This document shows positions 7,421-13,819 of a DNA stretch of 57,176 nucleotides, one piece after another. This DNA is from a virus. The notes under the pieces are model-generated. The model was not told where the DNA came from and did no database searches. It saw nothing but the letters and a program-made list of their open reading frames with translations. Both the position numbers and the translations under genes were made by a program. Location: positions 1 to 57,176 of IMG/VR virus record IMGVR_UViG_3300043446_003411. One strand, given 5' to 3'. How positions within the stretch are numbered: position 1 is the first letter of the stretch; every line of letters begins with the position of its first letter.

Positions 7421-9403
7421 TCAAATTAAATCAATATCTTTGAGCGGGATCCAGAGATGAATATGACTATGGTTCGGAGAGTATTCTTCCAAATTATATT
7501 CAATCATAACCATTCTATCTCTAGGGTCAACAGATAGGATCACAACTTCGTCCCCAACGGGTATTGCGCCGTAGGTTCCTCTGTCTTCTTCCTCGCAACC
7601 CATTTCGCCAGTGACTGGGTTGTATCCAAGATCATCCGGGCTGTAGATAAAATTGCCGTCAGGTCGAATCTTCAATGGTAGTGCGTCCGGATGTGGAACC
7701 AGACCACCACGCTGCTCGCCCCACAACTCTTTTCTAACAAAGCCCCTAGGGGACCGACCACCCGTAAGTTCCTGCTGGATATAAACGACAATGTCTTTGA
7801 TCGGAATATCAGAGGACAGTATCGTTACCGAGGAAGACTTTTTGTTGTCGTCCTCGAAAAGATCAGAGAGACTATCGAATAAACTGAAACTGCTCTCTTG
7901 TGGCTGCTCAATTGCAGGTTGCTCCACCTCGGGCTCTGGCTGAACACTGTCGGCAGGAATTGGCACAGGCTGTTTTATCGGTGTGGTAGGCATTTGCATT
8001 TGTGACCATGCGCCTCCGGGACCAGCCGCTTTGATTCTCTCTTTAATCATCTTCAGGATAACCTTAGGATCCTTGTTCTTAAGGTATCTTTGAATGAAGT
8101 CTCGTCCGCGCTTCTTGTCGTTGACCTCCCACCAATGAAAGTCTCTAAAAAGGTCTTGGGCTTTTGTCTTTGAGAAAAGATCAGAGTCCGGATTCGCGTC
8201 GTAAGCCTCTTGTATGGCGTTTTTTCTTACACGAATCTCTTTCTTTAACTGATCAATTTGTTGTCTTTTCTCTGTGTACTCTCCCCTATCTGCCCAGAAA
8301 TACTCAGGAACTGGTTCGCCCTGCTCGCGCAGCCTTCTGACATCTTCCGGGTCGGCGTCGTAGAACCCTAAGGGGAGTTCCTCTAACTGTCCCTGTTCGT
8401 ATAGATTCATTTGCTCAGGGGTAAGCCTCGGTCCAAATCTTGTGGGCCTGTTGGCCAGAAGTTCTCTCGCCTCTTTGTCAAGACCTATCATCTGGGCAAC
8501 ACGCGCAACAATTTCTTTCTTATAAATTTCTGTTTCCTCTGTGTCGTAAACGTTTCTGGTGTTCACGAGCATTTGAAGTTCTTGCGTTAAGTTAGAGATG
8601 GCGTTTTGATCAGACGGATCCGTTTCGTATATTTCGTTTAGGATCCTTGTAATCTCGTCAACGACCTGATCCGCCGACACAAGGTCAAACTGATCTTGCA
8701 GCGCCTTGTTCAAAACCGAGATGTCTATACCGTCCAGCATCTCCAGTTCTCTTGGGGAGATTCTTCTCCTTTCAGGCTCCTGCTTCTCGTCAACAATCTC
8801 CTTCATTGCGTCCCAGTCAGTTCCTTCTAATCGGTCTTGCTCCAACAGTTCTGGGAAGAACCTCTGCATGACGGAGGGATCGACATCTTCATACTCAACT
8901 GCTCTTGTCATCGATGTCCACCAAAGAGCAAGGATGTGCGAACAGACCCTACCTTCGAACTTCTTATTGACTTCTTTTCTGCGACCGCGCATGTCGACTT
9001 TGTAGATCGGCCTTCGGTCCCAAGCGTATCGCCCCCAAGCGCAAGCGCAAGACCAAGATCTGATCGCTCGGCTCTTTGGGTGCGGAATAAGAATCTTGGC
9101 TTCATAGGATCCGTGGTCGCCAACGATCTTTCCGTACACCTCAATGATCTCATGGGGGAGATTAAGATCGTAAGGTCTTTTGTAAATAAGGCTTACTCTG
9201 TTGGAGGTGACGATAACCTTTGCTTTGCGCTCAACATCGATCCAAGCAGATTGATGCTGCATGCGTCCGAGTTTCTCAATATCGAAACAACCCTGTTCTA
9301 AGTACTGATACGAAACAGGATCGGAGACATAGAGGGATTCCTCATCAGTGAGTTGAGATGGGAGTTTGTCCCAAGCGGCTGCCTTTTGCTTTGTACTAAG
9401 CAT
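7421..9403 (-). CDS. Large protein with SWIM-type zinc finger (660 aa)
   Basis: Residues about 117-160 contain CAC at 119-121 and, after an Arg/Lys-rich spacer, CSH (C154-x-H156) followed by ILALWW: the CxCx(n)CxH layout of a SWIM zinc finger, which binds DNA or protein. Upstream is a beta-rich part (residues 50-115), downstream a long charged helical region (to ~480), an acidic/Pro linker, and a C-terminal beta domain (about 530-660). ATG at 9403 has AAAGGG six bases upstream and was preferred to the TTG two codons earlier. A second SWIM protein lies at 33478-33774. Location suggests a virion-associated role; the function is not known. Confidence 0.75.
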   Translation of the reverse strand: MLSTKQKAAAWDKLPSQLTDEESLYVSDPVSYQYLEQGCFDIEKLGRMQHQSAWIDVERKAKVIVTSNRVSLIYKRPYDLNLPHEIIEVYGKIVGDHGSYEAKILIPHPKSRAIRSWSCACAWGRYAWDRRPIYKVDMRGRRKEVNKKFEGRVCSHILALWWTSMTRAVEYEDVDPSVMQRFFPELLEQDRLEGTDWDAMKEIVDEKQEPERRRISPRELEMLDGIDISVLNKALQDQFDLVSADQVVDEITRILNEIYETDPSDQNAISNLTQELQMLVNTRNVYDTEETEIYKKEIVARVAQMIGLDKEARELLANRPTRFGPRLTPEQMNLYEQGQLEELPLGFYDADPEDVRRLREQGEPVPEYFWADRGEYTEKRQQIDQLKKEIRVRKNAIQEAYDANPDSDLFSKTKAQDLFRDFHWWEVNDKKRGRDFIQRYLKNKDPKVILKMIKERIKAAGPGGAWSQMQMPTTPIKQPVPIPADSVQPEPEVEQPAIEQPQESSFSLFDSLSDLFEDDNKKSSSVTILSSDIPIKDIVVYIQQELTGGRSPRGFVRKELWGEQRGGLVPHPDALPLKIRPDGNFIYSPDDLGYNPVTGEMGCEEEDRGTYGAIPVGDEVVILSVDPRDRMVMIEYNLEEYSPNHSHIHLWIPLKDIDLI

Positions 9404-10484
9404 TAGCAACCCTTTCCTTGATCTTCTTGTCGTCTTGCTGGTGTATCACATACACATGTTTGACTTCATGTTCCGGATACATATCAATCCACAAATTGAT
9501 TAGATGCCTAATAGTATAAGGCAGTGAAGACTGATTGACAATCAGCAAATCCCCATCCGGAGTGTAGTAGCCCTCAGCCACGCCAAACGGATTGGTCTCA
9601 TCGATCTCCACCCTCTCGTCTCCCGGCTCTCCGACATAGAGTCGATCTCTCTCAACATGGAAAGAGAATGGAATAGGTCCTGCCGGCTGCGCAGCACCAA
9701 CGACCTGTCCACCGGGACCACCACCGGGTCTTGATGCCTCGTTGTCAGGATAAAAGTATTCGTCGTTATCTCTGATTTCGTACTCAGGACCTGTTGGCTC
9801 TTTCTTGGGATGATCGTGAGTCATATGCAGAAGGAACTCGCTATAAGAATCAAACACCTCACTGCATTCGGTACAACCATATGTGTCTTCCGACAGTCTA
9901 GGAGTGATGACTCTAAGATCACCTTGACCGGGCAGTTTGCCTCTGTCGTTGTCTTGAATCTGAATGTCTGTTAGCAGGCTCTTATCTGTGTTCTTCCAAG
10001 GATATTTAAAATGGTCATCGCCGATGCCGGGATCTGCGGCCATCTTGCGGATACCGACCGGCAAGGGAATACCATTCTTGTCCTGAACGGAAACGAGATG
10101 CAGCGGGTGGTTCCACTCCTTGAAATTGGTTGAGGGATCTTTCGCCCATCTGCGGAAAATACCGTGCAGAAAATCGAGATCTACATTGGCCTTCTCCACC
10201 ACAAATGATGTCGTCCAGCGATGCGTGATCTCTACGGAGCCCGTTGCAAACGGTCCGTGATGGTCATCGACAATACCTAGTGCCCGATAGGCATCATCAA
10301 GATTATCGGGACTGACAACAAGAATGGTCTTACCAGCAAGAACCCAGCGGAAAACTTGTTTGGTCGCGCCAGACATATCTGACATTTGCTGCCTGTCAAA
10401 CTGGAACTGCAACTCTTGCGGCTGCTGTGCTGGGTAGGCGTCGGTGCCCCATCCGAAGTCGGATTCTTTGCGAATGTCTTCCAT
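9396..10484 (-). CDS. Hypothetical protein with a C2H2-like zinc finger (362 aa)
   Basis: Around residues 203-225 it shows C-x2-C, a 12-residue spacer and H-x4-H (CTECSEVFDSYSEFLLHMTH), the layout of a classical C2H2 finger, uncommon in phage proteins. A Gly/Pro linker (SRPGGGPGGQ) follows, then a C-terminal beta-rich domain. The ATG at 10484 has no Shine-Dalgarno: it directly follows the T-run of an intrinsic terminator (10485-10518), so the gene is probably expressed by read-through or from an unseen start. Function not known; a nucleic-acid or capsid-surface contact is an inference. Confidence 0.75.
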   Translation of the reverse strand: MEDIRKESDFGWGTDAYPAQQPQELQFQFDRQQMSDMSGATKQVFRWVLAGKTILVVSPDNLDDAYRALGIVDDHHGPFATGSVEITHRWTTSFVVEKANVDLDFLHGIFRRWAKDPSTNFKEWNHPLHLVSVQDKNGIPLPVGIRKMAADPGIGDDHFKYPWKNTDKSLLTDIQIQDNDRGKLPGQGDLRVITPRLSEDTYGCTECSEVFDSYSEFLLHMTHDHPKKEPTGPEYEIRDNDEYFYPDNEASRPGGGPGGQVVGAAQPAGPIPFSFHVERDRLYVGEPGDERVEIDETNPFGVAEGYYTPDGDLLIVNQSSLPYTIRHLINLWIDMYPEHEVKHVYVIHQQDDKKIKERVANA

Positions 10485-10518
10485 AACAAAAACGCGCTCT
10501 ATACTAATTAGAGCGCGT
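10485..10518 (-). terminator. Intrinsic terminator or attenuator
   Basis: On the minus strand ACGCGCTCT pairs with AGAGCGCGT (9 bp, 9-base loop) and is followed by TTTTGTT. It ends the candidate RNA of 10485-10660 and stands directly before the ATG of the next gene, so downstream genes would need read-through. Confidence 0.75.
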
Positions 10519-10660
10519 ACACCACACTATAATAGAATGCAGCGGGCCAGAGGACTGGCAAGAGCGGTGGGATCCGATTATGCCAGTGCTCTGGCCCTTT
10601 TGTGGTTTCGAAGACTTCCTGAGAAGTAGACTTCGGATCACCTCCACGCTTGTACCGCTC
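10485..10660 (-). ncRNA. Candidate structured non-coding RNA (~175 nt)
   Basis: No convincing gene fits between the stop at 10668 and the ATG at 10484. On the minus strand the region holds three hairpins in a row: a 6+5 bp hairpin with a TCAG loop (10608-10636), a 17-base inverted repeat with one mismatch and a 20-base loop (arms 10544-10560 and 10581-10597), and the terminator hairpin (10492-10518). At 10635-10645 it also carries GGAGGTGATCC, an 11-base complement of the usual 16S rRNA 3' end, with no start codon at the right distance. A -35/-10 pair lies just upstream. Alternatives are a long structured leader or 3' UTR. Confidence 0.5.
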
Positions 10661-10666
10661 TCGCCT

Positions 10667-10694
10667 ATTATGGCTCGTCCGAAAGCGATAACAA
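10667..10694 (-). promoter_or_regulatory. Candidate promoter for the 10.5-kb RNA
   Basis: TTGTTA (10694-10689) and CATAAT (10672-10667) are separated by 16 bases on the minus strand; they overlap the stop codon of the 64-aa gene. Transcription would start near 10660. Confidence 0.45.
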
Positions 10695-10862
10695 GTATAA
10701 AGCCTTATCGGGATTGCCGCATTTGATTGCCGCCTCGGCAATCCTCAGATCAACGTCTTGCCGAATGGAGATCTCTAAAGCCATTGCTGGCTCCCACCCC
10801 GCAGCAATCAAAACGCTCTTGCGCCAAGCGATAACGGCTTCATCCTCTTTTGAGACTGTCAT
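10668..10862 (-). CDS. Small helical protein (64 aa), actinophage-like
   Basis: The product, from ATG 10862, is a two- or three-helix protein (AWRKSVLIAAGWEPAMAL, DVDLRIAEAAIKCGNPDKAL). The WEPAMALEIS and DVDLRIAEA blocks recall short proteins common in phages of Actinobacteria whose function is not known; this is from memory. No Shine-Dalgarno is visible before the ATG; TTG codons just upstream are alternative starts. A promoter for the following RNA overlaps its stop. Confidence 0.7.
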   Translation of the reverse strand: MTVSKEDEAVIAWRKSVLIAAGWEPAMALEISIRQDVDLRIAEAAIKCGNPDKALYLLSLSDEP

Positions 10863-10868
10863 CAACAA

Positions 10869-11051
10869 TTAAGGTGAAGCCTTAGCCTTACTTAAAGGGC
10901 TACGGCTAGGAGAACCTCCTGCACCATTAACGCTTGACAAACCAAAAGAAAACACACGGGTCCATTTTCCGCTGTTATCTGGCGGAACGTCGGCCTTGTC
11001 TGTCTCTACGACAGTGCCGTTTTCGTGTTGCCACTCATAGACTACTGCCAT
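10869..11051 (-). CDS. FmdB-like zinc-ribbon relative that has lost its cysteines
   Basis: 60 residues from ATG 11051 (GGAG seven bases upstream). The start, MAVVYEWQHENG, and the end, RVFSFGLSSVNGAGGSPSR, line up with the first strand and the last segment of FmdB-type small zinc ribbons that are frequent in actinophages, but the usual CxxC pairs are absent (there is no Cys at all). It may keep the fold without metal or serve as a binding patch. It overlaps the upstream gene by 17 bases. Confidence 0.65.
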   Translation of the reverse strand: MAVVYEWQHENGTVVETDKADVPPDNSGKWTRVFSFGLSSVNGAGGSPSRSPLSKAKASP

Positions 11052-11334
11052 CGATTTCTCCGCGCTCGCCACCATGAGCGTACTGTCGAAGGTAGCGGTT
11101 GATGATTTTGTAGGAATTTCTGAGATGACGCATTGCCTTTCCGTCATACTCGTCTTTCTCTAGTTCTGATAGGGCCTTGAGAATGTCCGTCTGCAGGTCG
11201 TATAGCGCACGGCTCTCTGGAGCCTGAGCGGGCTTCTTCTTGGGCTTCTTAATACCGCCCTTGGGCTGCTGCTCGTATTTGAAAACGTCGCCGCCGAAGG
11301 GGCTAAGTGGATCTGTAAAGTCCTGCCTAGGCAT
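11035..11334 (-). CDS. Hypothetical basic protein (99 aa)
   Basis: Not recognised. From ATG 11334 (GAGGAAG just before it, 8-base overlap with the upstream gene) the product has a Pro/Lys-rich N-terminal linker (GGIKKPKKKPAQ) and two C-terminal helices (YDLQTDILKALSELEKDEY, HLRNSYKIINRYLRQY). An upstream in-frame extension of 56 codons exists, but it would run through the preceding gene. Basic linker plus helices could bind nucleic acid; no direct proof. Confidence 0.65.
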   Translation of the reverse strand: MPRQDFTDPLSPFGGDVFKYEQQPKGGIKKPKKKPAQAPESRALYDLQTDILKALSELEKDEYDGKAMRHLRNSYKIINRYLRQYAHGGERGEIDGSSL

Positions 11335-11575
11335 CTTCTTCCTCTTCTTGGTCATCCTCTTGGTATGTCTCGTAGACATAGTCCTTGAGGAAGCCAGACA
11401 ATCTCTCATGAATTCTAGACAACTCATTAGTGAGTGGTCGATAATTAATTGTCTGCTGGAGGTTGTTATATGCCTCTGCCACATCCTCAGACTGATAGGC
11501 ACTCATCGTAAGATGGAGAACGGCGATAGTGTCCTCAAGGTCTTCAATCGGTATCTGAATCGACTTCTCTGTCAT
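11327..11575 (-). CDS. Hypothetical acidic protein (82 aa)
   Basis: Not recognised. The protein is helical throughout (IPIEDLEDTIAVLHL, ELSRIHERLSGFL) and ends in an acidic tail (EDDQEEEEDA). GGAAG precedes the ATG. It overlaps the upstream gene by 32 bases and the downstream gene by 8. The very acidic tail could be a DNA mimic or a partner for the basic 99-aa protein encoded next, which is a guess from charge alone. Confidence 0.65.
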   Translation of the reverse strand: MTEKSIQIPIEDLEDTIAVLHLTMSAYQSEDVAEAYNNLQQTINYRPLTNELSRIHERLSGFLKDYVYETYQEDDQEEEEDA

Positions 11576-11918
11576 CTTCCATCCAATCTGGCTTTTCTGG
11601 TGTCATGAAGGACACCGCAATAATCTCGTCAGCAAGAAATGCTTTCTTGTTGAACGATCTGTCAGTGAAATAGATAAACTTTATATTCTTGTCGTCATTA
11701 ATCGCGTTCCACCAAGTCGAAGTGAAACTCATCAGTTCCTCAAGATCTTTAACCGGATCGTCCTTCTCGAAAAAGAAGACATGCTCCGTGAAGATCGGCT
11801 CGGGCTTATGACGAAGATGAACTATCATCTCTATCGGGATCTGATAGACCCCCTCTAGATCGAACAGGTCTTCTGACTCGAACATTCTTTCTTCTCCAAA
11901 GAAATCATAATCATGCAT
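11544..11918 (-). CDS. Hypothetical protein (124 aa)
   Basis: Not recognised. The ATG at 11918 gives an 8-base overlap with the upstream gene and has GGAAG before it; two in-frame ATGs further up are less likely. The product is acidic and beta-rich (GVYQIPIEMIVHL, HVFFFEKDD, KFIYFTDRSF) and ends REVDSDTD. No metal or membrane motif. Confidence 0.65.
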   Translation of the reverse strand: MHDYDFFGEERMFESEDLFDLEGVYQIPIEMIVHLRHKPEPIFTEHVFFFEKDDPVKDLEELMSFTSTWWNAINDDKNIKFIYFTDRSFNKKAFLADEIIAVSFMTPEKPDWMEDDREVDSDTD

Positions 11919-12162
11919 CTTTTGCTTCCACTCCATTGAAATCAACTAGACGGAGTAGTCCGCCACAAACGCCACATACAAAAAGGTTTAGAGGTCTACC
12001 GTTGCGATTGACCTGACCATTGTCTTCAATGACCCAATCGATAGCGGAGACCGGGTGAGGACAACCTGTAACCGGGACAGCGCCGGCCTTTGCTCTGGCC
12101 GACTCACGGGCACGAATGATTTCCGCATCAGGCGAATTGAGATATTTGAGGGAATCAGTCAT
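11911..12162 (-). CDS. Small zinc-binding-like protein (83 aa)
   Basis: From ATG 12162 (8-base overlap with the DUF3310 gene) the product has an N-terminal helical part and a C-terminal part with CPHP near residue 34 and VCGVCGG near residue 63, a likely two-part zinc site, followed by LRLVDF. A zinc ribbon of unknown partner is inferred. An upstream in-frame ATG would lie deep in the preceding gene and was rejected. Confidence 0.65.
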   Translation of the reverse strand: MTDSLKYLNSPDAEIIRARESARAKAGAVPVTGCPHPVSAIDWVIEDNGQVNRNGRPLNLFVCGVCGGLLRLVDFNGVEAKDA

Positions 12163-12409
12163 CGTCAAACAGACTCGCTTGATAGAAGCCAAAAGAATTC
12201 TTGTCTTCGATAAGAGCGATATACCTATCGAGATACCAAGCGGCCTTCTTAAGGTCTTCTAGTTCCTTGCCCTTGCGCTTGGCGCGAGAGACATACTTCA
12301 CCACATTACCAAGGTGATAGGGAAGTTCCCAAGCCTCAATAACATCAATGGTCTCATGGACACCGAAGGCGTAATGAGGCGGATGATTCACCATATCCAG
12401 ATTGCTCAC
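12155..12409 (-). CDS. DUF3310 family protein
   Basis: 84 residues with the clear DUF3310 pattern: VNHPPHY near the start, then ETIDVIEAW, HLGNVVKYVSRAKRKG, and DLKKAAWYLDRYI. The family is widespread in phages, sometimes called nucleotide-kinase-like, but its biochemical role is not established. The gene overlaps the upstream one by four bases (ATGA) and the downstream one by eight. Confidence 0.9.
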   Translation of the reverse strand: MSNLDMVNHPPHYAFGVHETIDVIEAWELPYHLGNVVKYVSRAKRKGKELEDLKKAAWYLDRYIALIEDKNSFGFYQASLFDDD

Positions 12410-12633
12410 GACGACTGTCCTTTCAGTTCCGCATAGCCTTCCTCAAGATAGGTATCAATTTCTTTCTTGATGGCCTCACGACGCTCTGCAATGAACGAGG
12501 CGACCTTATCGTCCGGCTCATCGATCACCATCCACGTCTCCGTGCGGCTCTCAGAGATATCTGCGGACTCGTAGTTGCCAAGATTTGCCTTGACGCTGGC
12601 GCGATACGAGATAGCAACCTCACGCAGTTCCAT
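12406..12633 (-). CDS. Small hypothetical protein (75 aa)
   Basis: The first half is a beta sheet (VAISYRASVKANLGNYESADISES), the second a charged helix (IAERREAIKKEIDTYLEEGYAEL). The LGNYESADI block is a pattern I have met in short phage proteins next to nucleotide-metabolism genes, with no known function. Its ATG shares a base with the stop of the 59-aa gene (TAATG). Confidence 0.65.
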   Translation of the reverse strand: MELREVAISYRASVKANLGNYESADISESRTETWMVIDEPDDKVASFIAERREAIKKEIDTYLEEGYAELKGQSS

Positions 12634-12812
12634 TACGCCTCGCCCCCTGAGACCTCACCAGAGGCCCATAGAAGGCGCGTACCGTCCTTCTCTTCGATCT
12701 CCTTGATCGCGCTCTGGATTGCGTTGCTGAGGGCATCCTGAGCGTTCTGAGACAGTGGTCCACCGTTCATGTTCCAAACAGTGAAGTGAGTGTAGGTATC
12801 GATAACGGTCAT
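12633..12812 (-). CDS. Small hypothetical protein (59 aa)
   Basis: A 59-codon frame from ATG 12812 to TAA 12633. The ATG overlaps the phosphoesterase stop (ATGA) and the TAA overlaps the next ATG (TAATG), which strongly supports a real gene. The product has a beta hairpin (DTYTHFTVWNMNG), a helix (NAQDALSNAIQSAIKEIEEK) and a strand (TRLLWASGE). Not recognised. Confidence 0.75.
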   Translation of the reverse strand: MTVIDTYTHFTVWNMNGGPLSQNAQDALSNAIQSAIKEIEEKDGTRLLWASGEVSGGEA

Positions 12813-13819
12813 GCGTAAATCAACTCCTGATCGTAGACGTTGCCGTAGTGTTTTCCGCCGTAGATATATCCGTTGTGTACTGCGCGGACCAGTTCCACAT
12901 GGTAGTTATCGGTCTTTGTTGAGAAGTGGCCAACAGCGATACCCGGCTGCCAGTTCGTCTCACCGATCTTGTAGTCGGCATTACGCGAACAGAGACAGCC
13001 CTGCTCGTACCATGTGAGGTTGCGATAGCCGAACTTGGGATACTCCGCCATGCGATGAGTGTGTCCCATGATTCCCGAGATAAGCGTGTTCGTTAGGCGA
13101 GCCTTGGCGCTAGCGCCCGCTTCACCGCGAACAACGTGACCGTGCTCAAAAACAAACTCTGGGCGAATGCGATGACCACCACGGCCAAACAGCGTGATAT
13201 CGAGTTCGTTGAGACCTAGGAGAGTTTCCGGCTTAAGCGCTCTAAGGCTAGCCAGAGATCTTGCATTATTCTCGATATACGAAAGGATTCTCTCATCATG
13301 ATTGCCCAGATTCTCTCTAATCGTCGCATTGGGGAACATATCTCTTAGGCTGCGACGAAACTCGTAGCCCATATCAATTTCCTCTTGCAGATTGTCAAGG
13401 CGCTCAAGGCCCTGATTGAATCTTGAGAGTTGGAAGAAGTCATTGACATCTCCATTGATTACAACGACATGCGGCTGGATATCATTCATGAGTAGAAGTG
13501 TCGCCTCAAGTAGTTGCTTATTGTGATATGGGAAATGAATATCTGATATCGACACAACCGTCTCAAACAGTTCTGTCGTTGTCGGCTCAAGGAGCGGAGC
13601 GATTCCCTCGCCCCACTTCTCTGTGTCGGGAACGACAAAACCAGCACCGGGAATGTATCTCTGGTGCTTGTTCTTGATCTTCCGGTATTCGGCGACCCTA
13701 GAACGAAGACCGGAGATAGACCCGCCCCAACCGATCTCTTCTGCCAGTTCCGCCCACGAGGGATTTGGTTCTCCCTTGGGCTTGCGTTCTAGACAATATT
13801 CGAGGATTTCTCTATTCAT
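12809..13819 (-). CDS. Calcineurin-type metallophosphoesterase
   Basis: 336 residues. The metal-binding motifs are in order: SDIH (D93, H95), NGD (123-124), GNHDE (N173, H174), a further His (EHGH, about 226-228) and GHTH (H253, H255). The two-metal centre hydrolyses phosphomono- or diesters of nucleic acids or nucleotides. Residues 1-60 look like a small helix-turn-helix that may place it on DNA. The gene overlaps portal by 8 bases and the 59-aa gene by 4. Such enzymes are common near phage packaging and replication genes; the natural substrate is unknown. Confidence 0.9.
   Translation of the reverse strand: MNREILEYCLERKPKGEPNPSWAELAEEIGWGGSISGLRSRVAEYRKIKNKHQRYIPGAGFVVPDTEKWGEGIAPLLEPTTTELFETVVSISDIHFPYHNKQLLEATLLLMNDIQPHVVVINGDVNDFFQLSRFNQGLERLDNLQEEIDMGYEFRRSLRDMFPNATIRENLGNHDERILSYIENNARSLASLRALKPETLLGLNELDITLFGRGGHRIRPEFVFEHGHVVRGEAGASAKARLTNTLISGIMGHTHRMAEYPKFGYRNLTWYEQGCLCSRNADYKIGETNWQPGIAVGHFSTKTDNYHVELVRAVHNGYIYGGKHYGNVYDQELIYA

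Noticed and set aside
10528-10533. TATAAT on the plus strand before the 17-base inverted repeat, as the promoter of a plus-strand hairpin RNA
   Set aside because: No -35 or TG extension; the minus-strand reading has a better promoter and terminator. A plus-strand RNA cannot be excluded.
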